The notes under the pieces are model-generated. The model was not told the origin of the DNA and made no database searches. It saw only the letters and a program-made list of their open reading frames with translations. The translations under genes were made by a program, and so were the position numbers. This document shows positions 43,805-51,552 of a stretch of 64,000 nucleotides of DNA, piece by piece (position 1 is the first letter of the stretch; each line of letters begins with the position of its first letter). Origin of the DNA: Paenarthrobacter aurescens (GTDB taxonomy: Bacteria; Actinomycetota; Actinomycetes; Actinomycetales; Micrococcaceae); assembly GCF_041549525.1 (NCBI RefSeq), contig NZ_CP157456.1, positions 4,092,001 through 4,156,000 on the forward strand. Direction: 5' to 3'.

Positions 43805-46000
43805 ATGGAAGGCATGGGGCAGATCACGGCGCGGCGGGCAGGTTCGTCCGGTGTAATTGAGGTGCCCAGGAATGCCTCACCCGTATTCCTGGAAATGCCG
43901 CCCTCTCCCTCAACGAGCAAGAGCCCGACGACGGAAGGAACCAATGCGGTAACGCCCCGCAAGGCTGGGCTACTTCGTGAATCCGAGTCTGTGTTGAAGG
44001 CTGGGAACTCCGCGTTTGAGGGCATTCCCGGCGCGGCGCCTGCGGAGGTGGGCTCAACCACACCGGCGCAGGAGCCCACGGCACAAAGCGCCACCGTCCC
44101 CCTGCCCGCGGCGGAGGGCTCAACCACACCGGCGCAGGATCCCAAGGCACAAAGCGCAGCCGTTCCGCTGCCTGCGGCGTTGCATGAGCCGTCTGCTGAG
44201 GCTCCCGAAGCCACAGCCGTGGAACGGTCCCATCTGCCGGCTATCCCGGCGGGATCTGCGCGTTCAGCAGGGCCCGAGTGCTCGAGTGGATTCTCGTCGT
44301 ATGGGTCCGAAGCCGGGCGTGCTGTTCCCGGGCTTCTGGACGGTTCGCTTCTGGACGGTGCGCTTCTGGACGGTATTGCGGCCGTTGATGCGTTGCGGTC
44401 GATGGCCTTTGATGAGGTGCGGTTGTTGGGGTTTGTTGGGGCTGCTGATTTTGCGGGCAGGATCGAGGAGATTGCCCGGTGCGTGGAGTATTTGCAGGTT
44501 GTTGCCGCCCAGGCTGTGGAGCGGGCCCGCACAGAGGCACAGCAAGTGCAACAGGCACGGTCGGGGCGCTCGTCCTCACCGTCAGCATCAGCATCAGGGG
44601 CAGGGGCAGGGGCAGCTGCCGCTGTAACGGGGTGGCAGACGGGCTGGTCAGAATCAGCTGCGGACCCGGAGATCCCCGCCCCTGCTGGTTTCCCGAATCA
44701 GCCGGGTGTTCTTGATGACGGGTACCGGAATGCTGCGGAGTTCCTTCGGGCACGGTTGCGGATAGGCATTGGAGAGGCCAGGCGCCGACTCGCCCTCGCC
44801 CCCGACGTCCTCCCCCAAATCGGAATGACCGGCCAACAGATCCCGGCCCGCCGCGAAATCCTCGCCGATGCTGTCGGGTCCGCGTTGCTGCCTTCCCGCT
44901 CCGCGACGATCATCAGCACCGCCCTGGACAAAGTACGGCACCTCACCGACGACGAAACGCTCACCCGGATGGAACACGCCCTCACCACCACCGCCACCGA
45001 GACCGACCCCGACTTCCTCACCAAAATGACCAAACGCTGGATCGACCACATCGACCACGACGGACCCGAACCTTCCGAAGAAACCCTCCGACAACACCAA
45101 GGAGCATTCCTGCGCCGCCGACGCCGCTACGGACTGCACCACATCGAAATCTTCGCCACCGACGAACAATACGAAACCCTCACCACCACCATGAACACCG
45201 CCACCAACCCCAGACTCCACAACACCACCGACACCACACCCGCCACTGCCACCGCCACAACTGCTGCCACCGCTGACGAGGGAACCGCCACGGCGGGACC
45301 GGGCACCAAGGCAACGGAACACCAAACAACGGGCCCCGATCTTGACCGACGCTCCCGGGCACAGAAACTCCTCGACGGCCTCGTCGGCGCGTGCGGTGTG
45401 GCGATGAGCACCGGGCAACTACCCTCCAACGGCGGACTCCGGCCCCAACTCACCGTCACCATCGACCACCGCGACCTCCTCAACCAACTCACCACCCCCA
45501 CCACTACGAGCAGGACCGGGGCGGGCCCAGGGAAACCGAGCAGGACCGGGACAGGAACCGAGGCGGGTGTGGGTTCGGCTATGGCGACGTTCACCGGCCC
45601 GATCCACCCTGCCACCATCCGGAAAATCGCCTGCGACGCCGACATCATCCCCGTCCTGCTCGGCAGCGACTCCCGAGTCCTGGACATCGGCCGCACCACC
45701 CGGATCTTCCCACCCCACATCCGCAAAGCCATCACCGCCCGCGACGGTGGCTGCGCCTTCCCCGACTGCACCATGCCCGCACCCTGGTGCGAAGCCCACC
45801 ACACCACCTACTGGTCCCACGGCGGCACCACCGGCACCGACAACGGCACACTCCTCTGCAGCCACCACCACCACCTCATCCACAAAGAACAATGGCGCAT
45901 CGACATGAAAACCGGCGTCCCCTGGTTCATCCCCCCACCCCACATCGACCCCAACCAAAAACCCCGACGCAACCACCACCACACACCCCAGAGAACATAA
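43805..46000 (+). CDS. DUF222 protein with C-terminal HNH endonuclease domain (13E12-like)
   Basis: A 731-residue protein. Residues 1-190 are low-complexity Pro/Ala/Thr/Ser, with a duplicated unit of about 66 bp (GSTTPAQ..KAQSA.VPLPAA) and an LLDG triplication. Residues about 215-520 form DUF222 (RIEEIARCVEYLQVVAAQAVERA, AEFLRARLRIGIGEARRRLALA). Residues about 640-710 form an HNH module (AITARDGGCAFPDCTMPAPWCEAHHTTYWSHGG...LCSHHHHLIHKEQW). This family is multicopy in actinobacteria and of unknown function. The last third of the gene is remarkably ACC/CAC-rich compared with its neighbours. Confidence 0.88.
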   Translation: MEGMGQITARRAGSSGVIEVPRNASPVFLEMPPSPSTSKSPTTEGTNAVTPRKAGLLRESESVLKAGNSAFEGIPGAAPAEVGSTTPAQEPTAQSATVPLPAAEGSTTPAQDPKAQSAAVPLPAALHEPSAEAPEATAVERSHLPAIPAGSARSAGPECSSGFSSYGSEAGRAVPGLLDGSLLDGALLDGIAAVDALRSMAFDEVRLLGFVGAADFAGRIEEIARCVEYLQVVAAQAVERARTEAQQVQQARSGRSSSPSASASGAGAGAAAAVTGWQTGWSESAADPEIPAPAGFPNQPGVLDDGYRNAAEFLRARLRIGIGEARRRLALAPDVLPQIGMTGQQIPARREILADAVGSALLPSRSATIISTALDKVRHLTDDETLTRMEHALTTTATETDPDFLTKMTKRWIDHIDHDGPEPSEETLRQHQGAFLRRRRRYGLHHIEIFATDEQYETLTTTMNTATNPRLHNTTDTTPATATATTAATADEGTATAGPGTKATEHQTTGPDLDRRSRAQKLLDGLVGACGVAMSTGQLPSNGGLRPQLTVTIDHRDLLNQLTTPTTTSRTGAGPGKPSRTGTGTEAGVGSAMATFTGPIHPATIRKIACDADIIPVLLGSDSRVLDIGRTTRIFPPHIRKAITARDGGCAFPDCTMPAPWCEAHHTTYWSHGGTTGTDNGTLLCSHHHHLIHKEQWRIDMKTGVPWFIPPPHIDPNQKPRRNHHHTPQRT

Positions 46001-46020
46001 ACACACCCCCCAAACCGCTA

Positions 46021-46055
46021 TCGGGTTTAGTGCGTGCCTGCTCGGGTTTAGTGCG
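46021..46055. repeat. 14-bp direct repeat at the pobA stop codon
   Basis: TCGGGTTTAGTGCG occurs at 46021-46034 and 46042-46055. The second copy covers the pobA stop codon, so a fragment of the gene end was duplicated. Confidence 0.85.
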
Positions 46056-47235
46056 AGGTCGGCCAGCCCGTGTACGACTCCGCCAGATACGCCTTGGCGT
46101 GCTCGGACGTGACCACAGAGTGGAGCTCACCGAGCTGGCGGGCGCGGTCGAAGTCACCGGCACCTGGCACCGTGTGCAGCATCGACGTCATCCAGTAGGA
46201 GAAGTGTTGGGCCTTCCACACGCGGTCAAGTGCACGGTCGCTGTAGGAATCGAGCAGCGCAGTGGAACCTTTGGAGTAGTAAGAATCCAGGCCCTCGAAG
46301 AGCACCTTGACGTCATGGATGGCAAGATTGAGGCCCTTGGCCCCGGTGGGCGGGACTGTGTGTGCGGCATCGCCGGCGAGGAAGAGGTTGCCGTGACGCA
46401 TGGGGGTGTGCACGAAGCTGCGGAACGGCAGCACCATCTTTTCCAAGACCGGGCCCTCCTTAAGCTCAAACCCGTTGCCGTTGACGCGCTTGCGGAACTC
46501 GGTCCAGATGCGGTCATCGTCCCAGTCGGCCACGTTCTCCTTGGGGTCGCACTGGAAGTACATGCGTTGGACCGTTTCCGTACGCTGGCTAATCAGCGCG
46601 AATCCGTTCCCGGAGTTGGCGTAGATGAGTTCGTCAGCGCTGCGGGGGGCTTCGGCGAGAATCCCGAACCATGCAAACGGGTATTCGTGGAAGTACCACT
46701 TCCGGTCGGCTTCCGGGATTTGGAATCGGCAGTGGCTGCGGGACCCATCGGCACCCACCAGGAAATCAGCTTGGATTTCGAAGTCCTGGCCGTCGGCGTC
46801 GGTGAACCAGACCTGTGGCTTGCCTTCAAGGTTGTGCACAGTGGTGTCCGTAACGCTGTACCGGACGTCACCGCCGTCGGCCTCCCGCCTGGCGGCGAGA
46901 TCCGCGAAAACGTCCGTCTGCGGGTACAGCCACACCGATTCGCCCACGAGTTCTTTGAAGTTGATGCGGTGGCTCTCGCCGTTGAACCGCAGTTCGATTC
47001 CGTCGTGCCTGTCGCCCTCGCGCAGCACCCTGTCCGAAACACCGGAGTCGACCAGCAGGTTCACGGTACCGTGCTCGAGGATGCCTGCACGGACGGTTTC
47101 CTGGATTTCCTTGCGGCTGCGGATTTCCACCACCACGGACTCGATGCCCTGCCGTGCCAGCAGGTGGGAGAGCATCAGGCCGGCGGGGCCCGCGCCCATG
47201 ATGGCCACTTGGGTGGTGATCGTTGTGCGTGCCAT
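46048..47235 (-). CDS. pobA: 4-Hydroxybenzoate 3-monooxygenase
   Basis: A 395-residue flavoprotein hydroxylase of the length of Pseudomonas PobA (394). FAD motifs are GAGPAG (residues 14-19), the DG motif in LVGADGSRSHCRF, and the GD motif in LFLAGDAAHTVPPTGAKGLNLAIHDV. Segments ETVRAGILEHGTV, YFHEYPFAWFGILAEAP and QRMYFQCDP match PobA. It hydroxylates 4-hydroxybenzoate to protocatechuate with NAD(P)H and O2 in the cytosol. An IclR gene lies upstream on the same strand; a 15-bp palindrome, TTCCGTTGAACGGAA, sits at 47331-47345. GAGG precedes the ATG. Confidence 0.95.
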   Translation of the reverse strand: MARTTITTQVAIMGAGPAGLMLSHLLARQGIESVVVEIRSRKEIQETVRAGILEHGTVNLLVDSGVSDRVLREGDRHDGIELRFNGESHRINFKELVGESVWLYPQTDVFADLAARREADGGDVRYSVTDTTVHNLEGKPQVWFTDADGQDFEIQADFLVGADGSRSHCRFQIPEADRKWYFHEYPFAWFGILAEAPRSADELIYANSGNGFALISQRTETVQRMYFQCDPKENVADWDDDRIWTEFRKRVNGNGFELKEGPVLEKMVLPFRSFVHTPMRHGNLFLAGDAAHTVPPTGAKGLNLAIHDVKVLFEGLDSYYSKGSTALLDSYSDRALDRVWKAQHFSYWMTSMLHTVPGAGDFDRARQLGELHSVVTSEHAKAYLAESYTGWPTSH

Positions 47236-47281
47236 GTTTTTCCTCGCTTCGTTGCGGATCCCTGCTTGCTTTGAAGCGGGA

Positions 47282-47295
47282 TGAATCTGGATTCA
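47282..47295. promoter_or_regulatory. Inverted repeat TGAATCTGGATTCA in pobA leader
   Basis: TGAATC-TG-GATTCA, 47 bp upstream of the pobA start codon. Confidence 0.4.
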
Positions 47296-47330
47296 GTGTG
47301 GCCCGCGGGGCGTGATTGACGTTACAGGGA

Positions 47331-47345
47331 TTCCGTTGAACGGAA
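47331..47345. promoter_or_regulatory. IclR (PobR-like) operator TTCCGTTGAACGGAA
   Basis: A perfect 15-bp palindrome (7+1+7) about 95 bp upstream of pobA. A variant, TTCCATTCAATGGTA, lies at 48242-48256 between iclR and the transporter gene. Confidence 0.65.
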
Positions 47346-47353
47346 ATCAGCAT

Positions 47354-48094
47354 TTAGTCGCCGAGTTGCCGACCAATCCCCCGAGCAGCCGTTTGGAGCG
47401 CGGGGACCAGCGCTTGCAACCGCATCTCGGCCAACGGCACAACCACCCCCAGCGCTGCTACCGTGCGACGCTTGGCGTTCATCACCGGAACCGCAATTCC
47501 CCAAGTATCCGGATCCACCACACCAGCCAGTTGCGCGTATCCTTGCTGTGCCGCTTCGGCCAAAAGATGACGCACGACGCCGGCAGTCAGCTTTCCGGAC
47601 GGATCAACGAATTGTTCGAGGTACTCCGCCTGCAGCTCCCGCGACTGGTATGCCATCAGGGCGAGCCCTGCCGAAGAAATATGGACTGGCATTCGTCCGG
47701 CGATTCGTGCCCGGTTGGCCACCGATCCCCGCCGTGAAAGTCGCTCTACAAAGAGCGCCTCCCAGCCGTCGAGCACTGCCAGGTTCACATTCTGATTCAG
47801 GACTTGTTGGATGTCTTCCATGAAGGGCATGGCCGCCTGCCTGAGGGCCAGGGTGGGGGAATTCCGATTCACGAGTTCCCATAAGCGCAGCCCCAACCGC
47901 ACTGTCCCGCCGGCACCAAGATCAAGGAGGCCATGCTCGGAGAGTTGCCGGACCAGACGGTGGGCCGATGACAACGGGAGCCCGGAACGGTCAGCCAGTT
48001 CGCTCAGCTGCAACGACGTGACCCCCTCCGGGAAGGCCTCGATCACCCGCACCACGCGGTCAACCACGGAATCACCCGACGCAGAGTTGGCCAT
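47354..48094 (-). CDS. IclR-family regulator of 4-hydroxybenzoate catabolism (PobR/PcaR-like)
   Basis: A 246-residue regulator. The HTH spans residues 10-70 (VVDRVVRVIEAFPEGVTSLQLSELADRSGLPLSSAHRLVRQL) and the effector domain follows (NLAVLDGWEALFVERLSRRG, GWGIAVPVMNAKRRTVAALGVVVPL in outline). The ATG at 48094 has AAAGGAG 7 nt upstream, an excellent site. It is flanked by pobA (same strand, downstream) and a divergent aromatic-acid transporter gene. By position it should activate or repress both in response to 4-hydroxybenzoate or protocatechuate. Confidence 0.88.
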   Translation of the reverse strand: MANSASGDSVVDRVVRVIEAFPEGVTSLQLSELADRSGLPLSSAHRLVRQLSEHGLLDLGAGGTVRLGLRLWELVNRNSPTLALRQAAMPFMEDIQQVLNQNVNLAVLDGWEALFVERLSRRGSVANRARIAGRMPVHISSAGLALMAYQSRELQAEYLEQFVDPSGKLTAGVVRHLLAEAAQQGYAQLAGVVDPDTWGIAVPVMNAKRRTVAALGVVVPLAEMRLQALVPALQTAARGIGRQLGD

Positions 48095-48241
48095 GGTGTG
48101 CTCCTTTGCTTGCTGGCCGGCGGGTGGTACGCGTCGGCGGGTCATGTTGCGGAACCGGCGGATCATGGTGGCGGACCGCCGGGTGACGCTGCCGGATAGC
48201 GTGGCTCCAAGGCTTCCCGGCCCGGCAGATGAAGTGCCGCC

Positions 48242-48256
48242 TTCCATTCAATGGTA
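48242..48256. promoter_or_regulatory. Second IclR operator, TTCCATTCAATGGTA
   Basis: CCATTCAATGG is a perfect 11-bp palindrome and the 15-mer fits TTCCRTTNAAYGGWA, shared with the pobA site. GTATAAC just after could be a -10. Confidence 0.55.
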
Positions 48257-48359
48257 TAACGTGTGACGGACAACATGAGGCGGTGATACAACTCTCATAA
48301 CTGACCGACCGACCGTTCCGGTTGCCGGGACCGCCCATCTGAGAAGTACCGAGGACGCT

Positions 48360-49658
48360 ATGCCAACGATGTCATCTGCCCGCCGCTCCCAATGCCCCGT
48401 TTGGCTCTGTTGGCTGGCCATGGTGTTGGACGGCTTCGACCTCGTGGTGCTGGGTACCGTCATTCCAACTCTCATCAAGACCGGCGAGCTTGGCTTCGAC
48501 GCGTTCGGTGCCACCTTCGCCGCCACCATTTCCTTGGTGGGCGTGGGCTTGGGCGCCTTGTTCATCGCACCGCTCTCGGACAAGTTCGGGCGCCGCAAAC
48601 TACTGATCGCCTGCGTGGCAAGCTTCTCGCTTTTCACAATCGGAGTGGCCTTTGCCCCGAACGTGGCGGTCTTCTCCCTGCTGCGCATGTTGGCCGGACT
48701 GGGTTTGGGCGCGTGCCTCCCCGCCGCTTTGGCGTACATCAACGACTACGCTCCCGCCGGATCCGCTGGCAAGTCCACCACCCGCACCATGACCGGCTAT
48801 CACGTTGGCGCCGTAGCAACGGCGCTCCTGGCGATTTTCATCGTGCCAAACTGGCGGCTCATGTTCGTCATCGGTGGCGTTGCCGGCCTGGCACTTTTGC
48901 CCTTCCTGTGGGCAAAACTCCCGGAATCATTGCCTGAAGCAGCGCCCGCCAATGACCACTCCGCAAAAGCAGAGCAGCGACAGGCCGCTGCCGCCTCGAA
49001 GGCGCCGCACGCCGTCGGGAGTTCAACAACCACCAAACCAAAGACGGGCTTCCGCGATCTCCTGCAGAAGCCGTATCCCATGGTGGCCGTGGGGATTGGC
49101 ATCGCCTCGTTCATGGGCCTTCTGCTGGTCTACGGTTTGAACACGTGGCTGCCGCAGCTGATGGCCGCCGCCGGATACCCCGTCAGCACCGGCCTCACAC
49201 TGCTGCTCGTCCTGAACCTGGGCGCCGTCGCGGGCCTGTTCCTTGCCGGAATCCTGGCCGATAAACACGGCACTAAGAAGATCGTGCTGATGTGGTTTGG
49301 ATTGTCTGCGGTGTTCCTGGCAATCCTGAGCGTCAAGATCCAGAACGAGTTCCTGCTCAACGCAGCCGTGTTCGTCACCGGTGTGTTCGTCTTCAGCTCC
49401 CAAGTGCTGGTCTATGCCTGGGTCAGCCAACTCTTCCCGCCCCGCCTTCGCGGAACCGCCCTGGGCTTCGCAGCAGGGGTGGGCAGGCTAGGCGCGATCG
49501 TGGGACCCGCAGTGACGGGCACTCTGGTTGCGGCAAACATCGCCTACCCTGCAGGCTTCTACGTGTTTGCCGCCGCCGGGCTCTTGGCCGTAGCTGCGCT
49601 GTTCCTGGTGCCGCATGAGATTAAGGCAGTTGAGACCGACGTGCCGGTTGGGCGCTGA
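48360..49658 (+). CDS. pcaK: MFS aromatic acid:H+ symporter (AAHS, PcaK-like)
   Basis: A 432-residue, 12-TM transporter. The AAHS signature is in TM1 (AMVLDGFDLVVLGTVIPTL, with the DGFD required for transport in PcaK) and the loop 2-3 motif is DKFGRRKLLIA. The central loop is long and Ala/Lys-rich. It probably imports 4-hydroxybenzoate or protocatechuate by proton symport. GAGGA lies 6 nt before the ATG. It is divergent from the iclR gene and shares its regulatory region. The gene symbol is by function and context. Confidence 0.86.
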   Translation: MPTMSSARRSQCPVWLCWLAMVLDGFDLVVLGTVIPTLIKTGELGFDAFGATFAATISLVGVGLGALFIAPLSDKFGRRKLLIACVASFSLFTIGVAFAPNVAVFSLLRMLAGLGLGACLPAALAYINDYAPAGSAGKSTTRTMTGYHVGAVATALLAIFIVPNWRLMFVIGGVAGLALLPFLWAKLPESLPEAAPANDHSAKAEQRQAAAASKAPHAVGSSTTTKPKTGFRDLLQKPYPMVAVGIGIASFMGLLLVYGLNTWLPQLMAAAGYPVSTGLTLLLVLNLGAVAGLFLAGILADKHGTKKIVLMWFGLSAVFLAILSVKIQNEFLLNAAVFVTGVFVFSSQVLVYAWVSQLFPPRLRGTALGFAAGVGRLGAIVGPAVTGTLVAANIAYPAGFYVFAAAGLLAVAALFLVPHEIKAVETDVPVGR

Positions 49659-49718
49659 ACCTCAGCATGCACCCGCGAGGCACCTAAACGGGCACTGCCG
49701 GGCACCCGAAACTTGCAC

Positions 49719-50147
49719 CTACATTGTCCGGGAATGATGCGAAGTCCGAATGCCGGTGCAGAGTGACTCCCTCGCCTGCCCCAGCAACTGCGGTCCTGCC
49801 GCGAAGCAGCGGTCCGTGGAGTGCTGAAGGGCTGGAAATGCCTGCATAGCGGAGTCAAAGAGGTCTTCACGGATCATCAGTTCGATGGCCCGGCATTGGT
49901 CCTCTGTTTCCAGGGCACCCACCATGGCCGAGGAGATCTTGAGACTCAGGATGGCATCCATGCTTGCCTCGGAATCGTGCCCGCATAAGCCCCTGGAGAT
50001 GCTCAGCATCCGGTGCGGCAGCATGGACAGGTAATTGGAGAGGAAGCCGAGTGCCGGGATTGAGTCACCCAACTCATCAGCCAACTCCTGCAGTCTGCAC
50101 GGTTCCAGGATGGTGGCCTCTGCTGTAGGTGCTGGGTCTTCACTCAC
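49719..50147 (-). CDS. Hpt-like protein without the phospho-accepting histidine
   Basis: A 142-residue helical protein resembling a histidine phosphotransfer domain (LQELADELGDSIPALGFLSNYLSMLPHRMLSISRGL, DAILSLKISSAMVGALETEDQCRAIE). In a functional Hpt the helix reads HxLKGxxxxxGA; here it reads LSLKISSAMVGA, with Leu at the His position. So phosphotransfer is not expected; a binding or inhibitory role is more likely. GTG at 50147 overlaps the stop of the small upstream gene by 4 bp, and AGGTGG is 7 nt upstream. Confidence 0.7.
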   Translation of the reverse strand: MSEDPAPTAEATILEPCRLQELADELGDSIPALGFLSNYLSMLPHRMLSISRGLCGHDSEASMDAILSLKISSAMVGALETEDQCRAIELMIREDLFDSAMQAFPALQHSTDRCFAAGPQLLGQARESLCTGIRTSHHSRTM

Positions 50148-50461
50148 CGCTGGCCACCTGGGGCAACTGCACTGCGCGGTGTTGACGCGGTGAGGCCTTG
50201 GGCCCTGATGGAGCCTTCGACCACGTTGCCGGCCACCCGGGGTAATGCGCCCGGATGGGTATGGGATGAAGTTGTGGCCGCTGCGGGCTGCTTCACAGCG
50301 GCGGTCTTGGGGGCTCCAAGGAAGAGCGCCGCCTCAGGGGAATGCGGGGCTCCAAGGAAGAGCGCGGCCACCAGGAACGACGCAGATTCATGGGTTGGTG
50401 CGACGGAACGCCGGCCGTGGGCTGCAGAGGTGGTGCTGGTGCTGGTGCTGAATGCGCTCAT
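50144..50461 (-). CDS. Low-complexity small protein between TasA-like and Hpt-like genes
   Basis: A 105-residue Ser/Ala/Thr-rich protein with AALFLGAP repeated (SFLVAALFLGAPHSPEAALFLGAPK), from a perfect 20-bp repeat at DNA level. No domain or clear signal peptide. Support for coding comes from AAAGGAAA upstream of the ATG and from the GTGA overlap with the Hpt-like gene, which would couple their translation. Could still be non-functional. Confidence 0.5.
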   Translation of the reverse strand: MSAFSTSTSTTSAAHGRRSVAPTHESASFLVAALFLGAPHSPEAALFLGAPKTAAVKQPAAATTSSHTHPGALPRVAGNVVEGSIRAQGLTASTPRSAVAPGGQR

Positions 50462-50642
50462 GCCTGGCGTTTCCTTTCGTGCCTGAGGTGAAGCTTGCGG
50501 GGGATCAAGAATGCCCGGCGTTCTGAGCCGTGGGTGCGGATGGCCAATACCGGCGGACCTGATCGGGCAGGGGGGCGCCCGACCAGGTCCGGCGGGGCTG
50601 GTGGTGATTCTTCTACTTACCTGGTGGTTCTGGGGGCAGTGC

Positions 50643-51251
50643 TTATTTGGTGGTTTCGGTGCGTTGGGTGCCGGTGAAGGCGAAGGCGATGGTGGAGGTG
50701 GCGCCTTGGAAGTCGTTGTTCGCGGTGGTGGGGAACGCGGTGGTGATTTTGAGGTTGTCGGTTTTGGCTGAGGTCAGGGAGGTGAGGTTGTTCAGGGCTT
50801 TGTTCGCTGCGATCACGGGTCCGGAGGCCAGGACGGTGCTGCGGGTGCCGGTGCAGTTGTAGGGTGCGGTGGCGCCGGTCCAGGGAACACTGCAGTTTTC
50901 GATGGTCAGTTGCAGGCCGTTGGTGGCGTCGGTGGTGAGCAGGGAGCCGGTGGCCCCGGCGGAGGTGGTGAGGGTGACGTTGTTCAGGTCTGAGTTGCCG
51001 GTGTTGGCCAGGGTGACGAGTTTTTCGACCTTGTCACCGGGCAGCAGTCCCGCGACGGGGACGTTGAGGGTGTTGGCCGGTCCGGGTGCGCCCAGGGCTA
51101 TGGTGACGGTGCCTGCGGTGACTGCCTGGGAGGCGGAGGTGGAGGACGTGAACGCGCCGTAGGTGCCCATGCCGGCCACGGCGGCTGCGGTGCCGACCAG
51201 TGCGACGGAGGCGAGGATTTTGCCGGAGGTGGTTTTGAGGCTGATGGCCAT
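50643..51251 (-). CDS. TasA/camelysin-like secreted protein with SipW-type signal peptide
   Basis: A 202-residue protein starting MAISLKTTSGKILASVALVGTAAAVAGMGTYGAFTSSTSA, the form of SipW-dependent signal peptides with cleavage near residue 30. The mature part (VTAGTVTIALGAPGPANTLNVPVAGLLPGDKVEKLVTLANTGNSDLNNVTLTTSA...) is the TasA/CalY immunoglobulin-like fold that builds matrix fibres in Bacillus. It ends TIAFAFTGTQRTETTK. No dedicated SipW peptidase gene lies within the window. The ATG at 51251 has AAAGGAAAC about 12 nt upstream, the same site sequence as the next gene. It may form surface fibres or bind to the envelope. Confidence 0.82.
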   Translation of the reverse strand: MAISLKTTSGKILASVALVGTAAAVAGMGTYGAFTSSTSASQAVTAGTVTIALGAPGPANTLNVPVAGLLPGDKVEKLVTLANTGNSDLNNVTLTTSAGATGSLLTTDATNGLQLTIENCSVPWTGATAPYNCTGTRSTVLASGPVIAANKALNNLTSLTSAKTDNLKITTAFPTTANNDFQGATSTIAFAFTGTQRTETTK

Positions 51252-51552
51252 GAGGATCAGTTTCCTTTCGGGAGGCCACCGTGAGACCGGCCGGCCGTTC
51301 TTTTCCAGCCTCTCTGGCTGACACGTTCTACTGTGTCGGGCGTGGATCAAGAACAAATCCTGTGAACGGTCAACACTGCCTCAGGAAAACCTCAAGACTC
51401 CCGCAAGCCAACCCAGCCTCCAACCAGACCCCAACCCAGCCTCCCAATCGAGCACCCAACCCCACCAACCAACTGAGCCGTTTAGGAGAGTCACTGAGGC
51501 CATGTGCAACACTTCTTGATGCACGTGGAAGGCCGAAGAGAGGGCGTTACAA
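51252..51552. other. 300-bp divergent promoter region
   Basis: Between the TasA-like gene (minus) and the second ZIP gene (plus). It contains a small CAGCC-N5-GGCTG hairpin upstream of the TasA-like gene, a TTGACC that could be its -35, and 14-bp direct repeats (CCAACCCAGCCTCC) near 51410-51445. No riboswitch class is recognised. Confidence 0.5.

Noticed and set aside
43805..46000. HNH gene as a homing endonuclease, intron or restriction enzyme
   Set aside because: It is a free-standing DUF222-HNH protein with no methylase, intron or split gene around it.
45391..47274. 627-codon plus-strand open frame across the HNH gene end and the whole of pobA
   Set aside because: It overlaps two well-supported genes in other frames; its sequence is Pro/His/Arg low complexity, then an antisense shadow of pobA.
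51252..51360. Riboswitch (cyclic di-GMP type) before the TasA-like gene
   Set aside because: A small hairpin exists but the conserved core sequences of known classes are not present.
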